Shown here piece by piece: positions 35,175 through 46,066 of a stretch of 64,000 nt of DNA. The notes under the pieces are model-generated. The model saw only the letters and a list, made by a program, of their open reading frames with translations. It had not been told where the DNA came from and searched no databases. This DNA is from Paramecium pentaurelia. Its lineage: Eukaryota > Ciliophora > Oligohymenophorea > Peniculida > Parameciidae. A program made the translations under genes and the position numbers. How positions within the stretch are numbered: the stretch's first letter is position 1; each line of letters starts with the position of its first letter. Where the stretch lies: positions 609,891 to 673,890 of the forward strand of contig CAJJDO010000009.1 in NCBI GenBank assembly GCA_905183005.1. The letters run 5' to 3'.

Positions 35175-35175
35175 N
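35175..35175. other. Single N: contig junction
   Basis: One N separates two 1443-bp blocks that appear identical. It most likely marks a scaffold join of negative gap size. Confidence 0.9.
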
Positions 35176-35455
35176 AACTTATTTTATTTTTTTTCGGCAT
35201 AGTATATATTATGATTATATATATAAAGAAAATAATAAAATTTGAATAATTTGAGAACATTATAGAAAAGAAACAAAAATTCATTTATTGTTATTAAGAG
35301 TAATTAATAATAATAATGAATAATATTCTGATTGAATATAGATAAGATTGAATTGAAATAATAATATTTAGTAATAAATTAGATTGATGAAAAAAGTAAA
35401 GATAATTAAATAATGTATTAGATAATAAGTGATCTGATTAATATTAAAAATAGTT

Positions 35456-36135
35456 ATGAATTAACAATTAAATCAAATTATTTGGAGGAAATTTTTTGAA
35501 GACATTAAGTTAGATTAAGCAGAATAAAAATATCTTGTTTCTCTTCTACCAATAAATTCAAAAGGAATTACAATAGATTTATATGTTTATTCAAATGTTT
35601 CTAGAAAAATGTATTATATTCATTTATTTGAAACTAAGTAAGATGTATTGAAGTATTTATTGAAATTATTTCTTATATTTAAGGAAGAAATTAATGAATC
35701 TCTATAATTAAAAGGTTAATTATGTAGATATGATGAAAAATATTAAAATAATATAGCCCTTTTCAGAACTAAAGGATTAAAGTTGAAAAGTATGAGAAAA
35801 ATAATTGAGAGGTTTGTAAACAACAAACCTATATGTACAGGAATATTTGATACAAAATAATATGTAATAAAATTGATTATTTAAAGATATTAAGGAATAA
35901 TATAACATGTACTTTTAATATTAATTTACATTGGGAACCAGAAGCATATCGACCTATTTTAATAGATGATAGATTAGTATTTTTAAAAGAAGAAGAAAAA
36001 ACTATTTAATAAAAAGATGAAGTTTAAAAATTGTCTTGGTTGTCTTACAAATAACATTAAATAGAAATGAAAAAAAATAAAATAATTATTTTAGAAGATA
36101 AAGAATAAAAAATTGAGTTTATTAAAATTGATTGA
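35456..36135 (+). CDS. Unknown protein of the duplicated module, assembly duplicate of 34012-34691
   Basis: Same sequence and 23-nt intron as the gene at 34012-34691, offset by 1444. It probably represents the same physical locus read twice because two contigs overlap. It should not be counted as a second gene until the join is resolved. Confidence 0.6.
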
Positions 36136-36183
36136 ACATTTATTTATTTTATAATTAAGTCAATCTGATGAATCTGATTATGC

Positions 36184-36501
36184 TTGAATATTCCCTTAAA
36201 TTTAATAATAATTATCTCCAATTTTTTACATTTATTTTTTTGCTTTGATTCTTCTTTAATGCCAAAGTGTTAATACAATGCTTAATATTATATGTAACTT
36301 TTATAATTATCATTATTACAATTAATGCAACAATAATAGCTTCTTTTAATTTCTTTGGATCTGATTTTGGATATTTGTAAAAGTTTGGTTAAAATTCAAC
36401 TATAAAATAAAGGGATATCTAATAATTATTATTACAATTCTAATTACAAAAAAAGGAATTGCAAATACACATATCACATTCATAAATTTTACACAATCCA
36501 T
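36184..36501 (-). CDS. Small membrane protein of the module, assembly duplicate
   Basis: Copy of the gene at 34740-35057 offset by 1444 (ATG 36501). Same caveats: the 3' end is unresolved and it is probably the same locus as the first copy. Confidence 0.45.
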
Positions 36502-36627
36502 TTTTTTATTAATATATATATTATTTATTTTTTTTAATCAAATTTACAATTCTATATTTAATTTATCATTCATTATATTATATTATATTATTACTTTATA
36601 ATATTAACATTTAAAAGTAGATAATTA

Positions 36628-37862
36628 AATTCTTTTTTTATTTTATTAGTTTCTTCATTCCGATCTAATTATTAGGAACAATTATTCTTAAAATAAATTT
36701 ATTATTAATTCTAAGTTGATTGAATATTAACTTTATATAATTGCATTTTGTTATGTATTTGTTTAATATTTTTGTTTGTAGTTTAATTTCCATTTTGTTT
36801 TTCAATTTTTCTTTTTATTTGGTGTTGTTAATGTGGAAATTATTTTTTCTCAAAATGATCTATCAAATTGTGTTGAAAATTATTTTTGTTTTCCTTTTTT
36901 TTTGTATTTTTCTAGCCTTTATTTGGAGATTAGGATTATTTGAAAGATAGTGACTTAAATTAACCTAATTATATTAAAATGGAGTTAAATCTTTTCGCGA
37001 TATTGATTAAAATCATTTATTATAAATTACTATTGCAGTTCCAGTTTTATATATAACTTAGTGTATCTTATCCTTCTGTTATTTAGTATGATTTGAGATT
37101 TAAGCAGAGAATGAATTAAGATTTATTGTTATTTTTGATATTTTTAATTTAAAATGATTAATTAAGATGAAAATTAATCAAGCAATTTTTTATACACATT
37201 TTTAATAGTATTGTTTAGAATTAGGTATTCACTTTTATTTAATTGGTGAGATAAGAATCTAATCCTGAATTAGAAATTAAGGAATTTGATTTGAAAATTT
37301 GAAGTTTATTTCCCATTATTGAGAAGCATTCATTATTCATATTATTTTGATCTATTGTAACTCAAGATTCAAAGCTTTTTAAGTTCCTTCAAATTTGGAA
37401 GGCTATTTTATAAATAATATTTTGTTTAAAAAATCAAAAAAGTAATTTTTTTATTATTTATTTATATTCTCCTAAAAATAGAAACAAAGACATTATTCTG
37501 CAGTTAGTTTTGATTATAAATATATTCTATTTAACCTTTAAACTATTATATAATATTTGATATTTATTAAAATTATAAATAGTCCTTATTCTCAATAGTA
37601 GAGATATATAGGATGGACTTTATTAATATTTTTAATTATTTTAAAACGACTTTTTAATTTGCTTCCCTTATCCTCATCATTTAACTTTATGAACTTGATG
37701 TCATTTAAGATGATCAAAACATTCTCATTGAATTAAGGCTGAAAAATGGAAAATAATTAAAATGCAAGAAAGTCGATTTGTTTGATTTAATAATTCTTCC
37801 TATCAAAATCCAATTATATTTGAGTAATTTGTATTAAATTTTATCAATATTTAAAAATATAT
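36628..37862. other. Spacer between the arms, left part; no firm gene
   Basis: About 1.2 kb. A plus-strand hydrophobic frame near 36741-36950 is T-rich low complexity and I do not trust it. A plus-strand frame of about 100 codons from ATG 37613 (IFNYFKTTFQFASLILIIQL, then NILIELRLKNGKQLKCKKVD) could be a small gene or an upstream exon of the kinase. It overlaps the kinase start, so it is left unannotated. Confidence 0.4.
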
Positions 37863-39199
37863 ATGGATACACAAAATCTCAATCTACATCATTCGTTTTA
37901 ATCTAATGAAGCCAAGAGCAAGCTTCAAAATAAAAACTAATTGTCTTCAGTATTTTAATATATTTAATAATAGGAAGAAATTTAGTCATTTTAAAAATAG
38001 CCATAAAGTAGTCGAATAACGTAGGAAACAGAGAATAGGTATATTAATTTATGTATATATTCTAGATTCATTAGCTACTCAAATACATCTATTTATTTGA
38101 ACAATAAATATTTAGAAAGTTTCGACAAGAATTCTAAATAGGCAGTTTCTTCTAAAATGCTGATTGCAGATTATGAATGCCTCTTCTATAAAAAATACAT
38201 GATCGAAAGAGTAGTAAAGGAAAGTAAACAATGCAAAGTAATTTCAGTTTTTTAATTTAAGGTTGTACTTTGTCAGGAAATTGGTACGAATTAGAAAAAA
38301 ATTGCCAAGGTTTATGAAGGAAGAATGATGAATTTTGTAAAATTTGTATTAATATGGTAGGAAGATATTGTTCCAGAAATTTAGACTAATTGTAAATTAT
38401 CTAATTTTCCACATAGAAACATCATAACTTTAATTGATTTATTTATAGAACCTGATTTAATTGCACTTGTTTTTGAATATTAAGCAGGTGGAACACTATA
38501 TGAATTTTTAGTTTAAAAGAAATTTTAATTAACAGATTCAGAAGTTAAAATCATTATGAAATAAATTTTAAAAGGTTTAAGACATCTTTAAAAAATGGAA
38601 ATAATTCATCGAGATATTAAATTAGACAATATAATGTTTACAGAATTCAATAATATTAAATCATTAAAAATAATTGATTTTGGATGTGCTGCATTTATTA
38701 ATGATTCAAGAGTGAAATCAATCAAATGTGGCACTTTTGGATATATTGCCCCTGAAATTTTGAATGATCAGTATTATGATTACTCAAGCGATATTTATAG
38801 CGTTGGAGGCATATTTCATATTTTATTGACTGGAACTAGAATATATCCTTAATTTTTAGAATAATAACAAATAAAATATTTAAATTCAAAGAATGCTTAT
38901 AAACTAAATAAATCAATAACATGCCCTTTAATTTTAGACTTACTTAACTCTATGCTTTCTCAATAATCTAGTAGACCTAAGGCTAATTCTTGTTTGAAAC
39001 ATGAATATTTTTTAAAGTCTGATCTTTCAATTACTAATTAGTAAACCTTCATTTTATATTAGACTTAAAAAAATGCAATTTCCTAAATTAAGAAATCCTT
39101 TTCGAAAATGACTAAATTTGAGAATTGTAATAACTTAATTTAATATTATTATTATAATTATAATTATAATTAATTTTGTATACATAATAATGACTTTTT
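37863..39199 (+). CDS. Serine/threonine-type protein kinase
   Basis: About 390 residues. The N-terminus is Gln-rich and disordered. In the kinase domain, beta3 is QKKIAKVYEG (Lys of VAIK type), the alphaC region follows a 24-nt intron (NFEDIVPEIQ), and the hinge is LIALVFEYQAGGTLYEFL. The catalytic loop is EIIHRDIKLDNIMF, DFG is KIIDFGCAAFIND, the activation segment ends GTFGYIAPEIL, and YSSDIYSVGGIFHILLTG is helix F. All catalytic residues (K, E, HRD, DFG, APE) are present. Introns include GTATAT...TTCTAG near 38039 and two 24-nt introns. The C-terminal tail ends in an Asn/Tyr run; the exact stop is uncertain. It lies in the spacer between the inverted arms, so it is single copy here. Confidence 0.85.
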
Positions 39200-40348
39200 A
39201 GTAATAAATTAACTTACAATAATATACATTTAAATTGATAAAAATTAATTATTAAGAATAAAATATTAAAATAAATAAAAATTGATTCTTATTTTATAAC
39301 TTAATAATAGATTTAATAGAGTACACTTTATATCTATTTAGGAGGAATACTTAGATTAATTTTAATTTAAGTTCTTTTATTTAAATTAATCATAATTCTT
39401 TTTTTTAGTATGAGCAATTATTTATATTAAGATTAACTTAGAGAAATTGCATTAATGAAAAAATTATAGCAGATAAGCATTCAATAACATAGAGATGTAA
39501 TTAATTGTGCAATTATTTGAATTAAAACATAAACCAAAATTTGAAGATATCAATTAGAATTATTGATTATCTTAACTTAATGTTAAAAATGAAAATCACT
39601 CAATTATTATTAGAGTTTTTCCCTCAAATATCTTTTAGTATATTTTTACTAACATTTAATTTATTAATTCTCTCTTTATTTTAAGTTTCATAATAAATAG
39701 TATAGGATGTCAGAATATTAGTTTAGCTAATTTTTTTTTCTATTTTATAATTACTCAAATTAAGGGGTTTTTTATATTTAGTTTAAATTTTCACCTAAGT
39801 AATTGCTTTACAAATGATGAAATTGGATATTTTCGTATAGGTTCTTAGTTATATTTGAATTATTTGATTATATAGTTCATTTTAGCCAAAAGAATGCCTG
39901 ATTTTATTTTTATATATTGTATATTTGGATTTATTTAAATAATTTTAGAGTATCAAATCTCTATGATAAATTCTCTAGAATTAATTTAAAAATTTGAGGA
40001 GATAATTAATCTTATAAAATGTGTGAGGACTTTAATAAACTTATTCTGGTCATTAAATGTAAAAGATTATAAATCTTAGCTTGTATAAGTTTTATTAATT
40101 TAAACAAATTTTCATGGTTAATTGATTAAGATGAAAAACAGACTTTCTTTTTTTCATAAGATATTTTTGTTAATATGTTCAATGTAATTCTATGATACTC
40201 TAACCAAATAAATAAATTCCACAAATTATCTACTTTTAAATGTTAATATTATAAAGTAATAATATAATATAATATAATGAATGATAAATTAAATATAGAA
40301 TTGTAAATTTGATTAAAAAAAATAAATAATATATATATTAATAAAAAA
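39200..40348. other. Spacer between the arms, right part; possible gene remnant
   Basis: About 1.1 kb. A short plus-strand frame from ATG 39410 reads MSNYLYQDQLREIALMKKLQ, reminiscent of a kinase N-lobe (EIALMKKL), but it breaks after about 35 codons. The rest is A/T-rich with repeated frame breaks. I read it as a possible remnant or noise. Unique sequence 40144-40221 reappears at 41846-41923 because of the contig overlap. Confidence 0.35.
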
Positions 40349-40666
40349 ATGGATTGTGTAAAATTTATGAATGTGATATGTGTATTTGCAATTCCTTTTT
40401 TTGTAATTAGAATTGTAATAATAATTATTAGATATCCCTTTATTTTATAGTTGAATTTTAACCAAACTTTTACAAATATCCAAAATCAGATCCAAAGAAA
40501 TTAAAAGAAGCTATTATTGTTGCATTAATTGTAATAATGATAATTATAAAAGTTACATATAATATTAAGCATTGTATTAACACTTTGGCATTAAAGAAGA
40601 ATCAAAGCAAAAAAATAAATGTAAAAAATTGGAGATAATTATTATTAAATTTAAGGGAATATTCAA
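40349..40666 (+). CDS. Small two-helix membrane protein of the module (right arm, first copy)
   Basis: Identical in predicted start and intron to the minus-strand gene at 34740-35057: ATG 40349, MDCVKFMNVICVFAIPFF, 29-nt intron, a second hydrophobic helix IIVALIVIMIIIK and a Lys-rich tail. The 3' end is unresolved. Confidence 0.5.
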
Positions 40667-40714
40667 GCATAATCAGATTCATCAGATTGACTTAATTATA
40701 AAATAAATAAATGT

Positions 40715-41394
40715 TCAATCAATTTTAATAAACTCAATTTTTTATTCTTTATCTTCTAAAATAATTATTTTATTTTTTTTCATTTCTATTTAATGTTATT
40801 TGTAAGACAACCAAGACAATTTTTAAACTTCATCTTTTTATTAAATAGTTTTTTCTTCTTCTTTTAAAAATACTAATCTATCATCTATTAAAATAGGTCG
40901 ATATGCTTCTGGTTCCCAATGTAAATTAATATTAAAAGTACATGTTATATTATTCCTTAATATCTTTAAATAATCAATTTTATTACATATTATTTTGTAT
41001 CAAATATTCCTGTACATATAGGTTTGTTGTTTACAAACCTCTCAATTATTTTTCTCATACTTTTCAACTTTAATCCTTTAGTTCTGAAAAGGGCTATATT
41101 ATTTTAATATTTTTCATCATATCTACATAATTAACCTTTTAATTATAGAGATTCATTAATTTCTTCCTTAAATATAAGAAATAATTTCAATAAATACTTC
41201 AATACATCTTACTTAGTTTCAAATAAATGAATATAATACATTTTTCTAGAAACATTTGAATAAACATATAAATCTATTGTAATTCCTTTTGAATTTATTG
41301 GTAGAAGAGAAACAAGATATTTTTATTCTGCTTAATCTAACTTAATGTCTTCAAAAAATTTCCTCCAAATAATTTGATTTAATTGTTAATTCAT
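40715..41394 (-). CDS. Unknown protein of the duplicated module (right arm, first copy)
   Basis: Same 218-residue protein with a 23-nt intron as 34012-34691, ATG 41394 to TGA 40715-40717. It overlaps the contig-duplication block, so it and 42417-43096 probably represent one locus. Confidence 0.65.
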
Positions 41395-41718
41395 AACTAT
41401 TTTTAATATTAATCAGATCACTTATTATCTAATACATTATTTAATTATCTTTACTTTTTTCATCAATCTAATTTATTACTAAATATTATTATTTCAATTC
41501 AATCTTATCTATATTCAATCAGAATATTATTCATTATTATTATTAATTACTCTTAATAACAATAAATGAATTTTTGTTTCTTTTCTATAATGTTCTCAAA
41601 TTATTCAAATTTTATTATTTTCTTTATATATATAATCATAATATATACTATGCCGAAAAAAAATAAAATAAGTTTATTAAATTTAAATATCAATATCAAC
41701 ACACATAAATATATAAAA

Positions 41719-41844
41719 TCATTAAAATGAGGCATCCCAATCATTATCAGAATGAATATAATATTCAGAATTCTCACTTACATACCAAGAAGGCAATTCT
41801 AAGTAAGATTCTTAGAATTAAATAACTTACTACTATTACTATTA
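41719..41844 (-). CDS. PolyQ HTH gene, 3' fragment cut by contig end
   Basis: The C-terminal 36 codons (ESYLELPSWYVSENSEYY... to TGA 41719-41721) plus the first six codons of the Gln run, ending at the N at 41845. This is a contig end inside the microsatellite, not a real broken gene. Confidence 0.7.
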
Positions 41845-41845
41845 N
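41845..41845. other. Single N: contig junction
   Basis: The N falls at the end of a TTACTA repeat, where an assembler would stop. The sequence after it repeats 40144 onward. Confidence 0.9.
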
Positions 41846-42050
41846 TTTCTTTTTTTCATAAGATATTTTTGTTAATATGTTCAATGTAATTCTATGATAC
41901 TCTAACCAAATAAATAAATTCCACAAATTATCTACTTTTAAATGTTAATATTATAAAGTAATAATATAATATAATATAATGAATGATAAATTAAATATAG
42001 AATTGTAAATTTGATTAAAAAAAATAAATAATATATATATTAATAAAAAA

Positions 42051-42368
42051 ATGGATTGTGTAAAATTTATGAATGTGATATGTGTATTTGCAATTCCTTT
42101 TTTTGTAATTAGAATTGTAATAATAATTATTAGATATCCCTTTATTTTATAGTTGAATTTTAACCAAACTTTTACAAATATCCAAAATCAGATCCAAAGA
42201 AATTAAAAGAAGCTATTATTGTTGCATTAATTGTAATAATGATAATTATAAAAGTTACATATAATATTAAGCATTGTATTAACACTTTGGCATTAAAGAA
42301 GAATCAAAGCAAAAAAATAAATGTAAAAAATTGGAGATAATTATTATTAAATTTAAGGGAATATTCAA
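42051..42368 (+). CDS. Small membrane protein of the module, assembly duplicate (right arm)
   Basis: Copy of 40349-40666 at offset 1702, ATG 42051. Probably the same locus; 3' end unresolved. Confidence 0.45.
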
Positions 42369-42416
42369 GCATAATCAGATTCATCAGATTGACTTAATTA
42401 TAAAATAAATAAATGT

Positions 42417-43096
42417 TCAATCAATTTTAATAAACTCAATTTTTTATTCTTTATCTTCTAAAATAATTATTTTATTTTTTTTCATTTCTATTTAATGTTA
42501 TTTGTAAGACAACCAAGACAATTTTTAAACTTCATCTTTTTATTAAATAGTTTTTTCTTCTTCTTTTAAAAATACTAATCTATCATCTATTAAAATAGGT
42601 CGATATGCTTCTGGTTCCCAATGTAAATTAATATTAAAAGTACATGTTATATTATTCCTTAATATCTTTAAATAATCAATTTTATTACATATTATTTTGT
42701 ATCAAATATTCCTGTACATATAGGTTTGTTGTTTACAAACCTCTCAATTATTTTTCTCATACTTTTCAACTTTAATCCTTTAGTTCTGAAAAGGGCTATA
42801 TTATTTTAATATTTTTCATCATATCTACATAATTAACCTTTTAATTATAGAGATTCATTAATTTCTTCCTTAAATATAAGAAATAATTTCAATAAATACT
42901 TCAATACATCTTACTTAGTTTCAAATAAATGAATATAATACATTTTTCTAGAAACATTTGAATAAACATATAAATCTATTGTAATTCCTTTTGAATTTAT
43001 TGGTAGAAGAGAAACAAGATATTTTTATTCTGCTTAATCTAACTTAATGTCTTCAAAAAATTTCCTCCAAATAATTTGATTTAATTGTTAATTCAT
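42417..43096 (-). CDS. Unknown protein of the duplicated module, right arm, assembly duplicate
   Basis: Copy of 40715-41394 at offset 1702, with the same intron. On this contig it is linked to the complete short-polyQ HTH gene, so of the two right-arm copies this is the better supported one. Confidence 0.65.
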
Positions 43097-43420
43097 AACT
43101 ATTTTTAATATTAATCAGATCACTTATTATCTAATACATTATTTAATTATCTTTACTTTTTTCATCAATCTAATTTATTACTAAATATTATTATTTCAAT
43201 TCAATCTTATCTATATTCAATCAGAATATTATTCATTATTATTATTAATTACTCTTAATAACAATAAATGAATTTTTGTTTCTTTTCTATAATGTTCTCA
43301 AATTATTCAAATTTTATTATTTTCTTTATATATATAATCATAATATATACTATGCCGAAAAAAAATAAAATAAGTTTATTAAATTTAAATATCAATATCA
43401 ACACACATAAATATATAAAA

Positions 43421-44101
43421 TCATTAAAATGAGGCATCCCAATCATTATCAGAATGAATATAATATTCAGAATTCTCACTTACATACCAAAAAGGCAATT
43501 CTAAGTAAGATTCTTAGAATTAAATAACTTACTACTATTACTATTACTATTATTATTACTATTACTATTACTATTACTATTACTATTACTATTACTATTA
43601 CTATTATTATTACTATTAATATTACTATTACTATTACTATTACTACTATTAAGAAAGTTGCTCTTTTTATTATTTAAAATAAGACAAACATCGACCCCTT
43701 ATAAATTCAATAATTCTCTTTTTCTGAGAATTTCTCTTTGTCACTGGAATCAAATCTTTTAATAGATTATATTAAGAATATTTGAAATATTCTCGAACTT
43801 CCATATAAATATCAATATCTATCAAAATTTCTTTCTCTGAAAAATTAACATTATTCTTCAAACGCATATCAACAAATTCTTTGAGTAGATTTAAAATCTT
43901 ATTCTTAAATTTGTCGTATATATGTTCACGAGCTTTCGGAAATGAAGCTATGGTTTATCTAGATATACCATATCTTTTGGACAATTCTTTAATACTATAA
44001 AATTCAAGTTCTGAGATTATTTAAAATTTTAATTCAGGGCTAATCTTTTTATAAGGGCCTCTTAATTAAATTTTTTAAACATTCATATTATTAACACTCA
44101 T
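43421..44101 (-). CDS. Helix-turn-helix protein with 41-codon polyglutamine tract
   Basis: 226 residues, ATG 44101 to TGA 43421-43423. Outside the repeat it appears to encode the same protein as the left-arm gene (HTH with SKRYGISRQTIAS, basic region, acidic end), with one conspicuous nucleotide difference near the 3' end (43491). The Gln run is 92 codons shorter, which accounts exactly for the length difference (318 versus 226 residues). Both copies keep an intact frame, so neither looks like a pseudogene. Confidence 0.82.
43529..43651 (-). repeat. Short (TTACTA)n polyglutamine microsatellite
   Basis: 41 codons, 40 Gln (TAA/TAG only) and one Tyr at the same relative place as in the left arm. 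Confidence 0.95.
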
Positions 44102-44826
44102 TAAATTATTTATAAAATAAACAAGTATTTTTTATATAATTCTATTATACAAATTTTCGTAAATTCTATTATTATATCAGAATTTATTAGATTTTAATTC
44201 TATTATTATATCGTTTATAACTAAGAATTTTTTCAATAATTAAATTTCTTCATTATCATAATAAAAAGTAATTTTATATTATTGTTATTCCAAATGAATT
44301 AATGAGTTAACATTTTATTTAGTACTAACATCAAAATAAGAATTATTATCTATCAATATTTGATTTATTATAAGTACTTAAACAAGAATAATAATGATTA
44401 AGACTCACGCTCGATAGAATTATCTCTAAAACAGAATTTAATTTGTATTTTTAGTCATTAATAATTATCATCTAACCAAAAAAAAATTTTTTAGCAAAGT
44501 TTACCCATATAAGTTTTCTTTAAATTATTAACATCTTTGGGAAATAATTTGAAATATTAAAATACTTACTGCTTATCTATAATCCTAATAAATAGTTTTG
44601 AGGTAAAAAAACTATTAAATATAATGAGATTATTCATATTTTAGATGTTATATAATAAGTTTCTTCTTATAAGGACTGAATTTTATATATATATTCTTTA
44701 TAATATTTTTATTAAAAAGTATAAGTTTGGTGAGTGATTTAAAAAAATTATCAATATTCTAATTCATTCTTTTTAGTCTAACATATTAAAAATAAACATT
44801 AATAATCATTTTATTTTATATACTAT
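44102..44826. other. Intergenic; outer boundary of the right arm
   Basis: 725 bp with no convincing gene. Homology to the left flank stops at about 44211, beyond which the sequence is unique. The remaining 600 bp is the upstream region of the TLDc gene. Confidence 0.5.
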
Positions 44827-45930
44827 ATGGATAATTTATGCACAGTTTGTATAAATTAAAAGGCAGTTAATAAGGATTTCGAATGTAAATCTTATAGATG
44901 CGATGAAAACTGTAGAAAAGGTATTTTAGAAGCTTGTTAAACTTGTAATAAAAAGTTATCAGGGTAGCATTAGTAATAAAATAAAAAAAAAGTTGAAGAC
45001 TTAATAAAAATTTGTCAAAGGAGCATCTCATTTATCCATAATCAGTAAATATATATGAAACAATTTATTGAGCATTAAATAGGAGAATTAATTAATTTAC
45101 TCTTAGAGAAATAAAATTCACTATAGAGTAATCTAACTGAGATTTTATAAAAGAAATTGGATTTTTATTAAGATTGTGAATCAAGGTTAAATATTATGAA
45201 GAAAAATAGCGATTTCAATAAATTAAAACAATTGCCATTTTCTCAATTAGAATAGTATGAAGATGATAAAATTATGGATTTCGGAAATATTAAAATTTTA
45301 ACAGAAGAGATTAAGAATTTTGGAAAAAGAGTTACTAGAAAAAATAACTAAAGTGTTAATCTATTAAGCAATAATATGAAGAAAGTCCTTAATAATGAGA
45401 ATAAGGAAAACTAAAAGGAATCTTATGAGAAAATTAATCCTTCCAACATGTTTATTTCATTTTTGCCACCATTAGAAGATGCAACATTAATTTATAGATT
45501 AGGTTAGAAATATCAAATGCCTAAATAAAGTAAGGTATTAGGATTCATCTACACAACAAATTCATGCAAATTTGGCTTTTATTATAATGTAGATTATCCA
45601 ACAACTGGCTATAATAGTTGTAAAGATTGCTATATTTTCTCATTAGAAAATGTTTATCGTATTCCAGTATTCATATTTAATAAATTTTAGCCTATGAAAT
45701 TTTATCCAAAAGAAGAGTGTATAAGATATTCATTGTTTCTAAATCACTCGAAGATTGGATTTGGTAAGGATTGTAAGGATTTGTTGATTGATTTTGAGAA
45801 TATCAAAAATTCTTCCTCTAACCTAGGTTATTCATATGATATTTATTCAGAACTTGATAATGAATGTATTCTAGCAGGAAGAGGAACAAATTGGAATATT
45901 GAAATGATAGAAATATTCGATTTGAAATGA
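44827..45930 (+). CDS. TLDc-domain protein with N-terminal zinc-binding and coiled-coil region
   Basis: Intronless, 367 residues. The N-terminus has regularly spaced Cys (MDNLCTVCIKQKAV, YRCDENCRKG, ACQTCNKKL), probably a B-box or RING-like zinc site. A coiled coil (about residues 60-130) follows, then a TLDc-like domain: KVLGFIYTTNSCKFGFYYN, DCYIFSLENVYRIPVF, KIGFGKDCKDLLIDFEN, SSNLGYSYDIY and at the end ECILAGRGTNWNIEMIEIF, as in TLDc proteins (LAGS..F...EIEVF). In animals TLDc proteins modulate the V-ATPase and oxidative-stress resistance. Many ciliate genes share the zinc plus TLDc layout; the function is inferred only from the domain. Confidence 0.83.
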
Positions 45931-46066
45931 TTTTATTATTTACTTTATAGAATTTTAATTCCTATAAATATCATATAATAATTAAGAAAAATAACCAAAG
46001 AGTATTAATAAGAATGATTTGAATAAAAATGAAAATGACTTAATCTGTAAGTATATTATATGATCA

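Larger units (their letters stand above)
35176..36618. repeat. Contig-overlap duplication, distal copy
   Basis: Offset +1444 from the block 33732-35174. It starts abruptly after the N and runs on into unique sequence after 36627. Confidence 0.9.
32622..36627. repeat. Left arm of a ~4-kb inverted duplication
   Basis: The sequence from about 32622 reappears as its reverse complement ending at about 44211, and the inner boundary is at about 36627 (matching about 40222). Within it lie the polyQ helix-turn-helix gene, an unknown gene and a small membrane-protein gene. The real arm is about 2.6 kb: 1444 bp of this span is the contig-overlap duplication around the N at 35175. Arms differ by rare substitutions and by the length of the polyQ repeat. 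Confidence 0.85.
40144..41844. repeat. Contig-overlap duplication, right arm, proximal copy (1701 bp)
   Basis: Repeated at 41846-43546 (offset 1702) immediately after an N, with one mismatch noticed (g41789 versus a43491). At 41789 the proximal copy agrees with the left arm rather than with the distal copy. The block ends inside the polyQ repeat. Confidence 0.9.
41846..43546. repeat. Contig-overlap duplication, right arm, distal copy
   Basis: Offset +1702 from 40144-41844. Begins with 78 bp of unique spacer sequence, which anchors the right arm to the spacer on this contig. Confidence 0.9.
40222..44211. repeat. Right arm of the ~4-kb inverted duplication
   Basis: Reverse complement of 32622-36627, with the same gene order in inverse orientation, so the two HTH genes sit at the outer ends and point inward. 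It contains the contig-overlap duplication around the N at 41845. The polyQ repeat here is 41 codons. Confidence 0.85.

Noticed and set aside
36741..36950. Hydrophobic plus-strand frame as a membrane protein
   Set aside because: It is a T-rich low-complexity stretch with no conserved start context, no intron logic and no partner exon.
39410..39520. Kinase N-lobe-like fragment as a gene
   Set aside because: Only one short motif resembles a kinase and the frame breaks after about 35 codons; too weak to annotate.
32622..44211. Classical DNA transposon with terminal inverted repeats
   Set aside because: The arms are kilobases long and contain intact ordinary genes. No transposase catalytic motif, no target-site duplication and no short TIR was visible.
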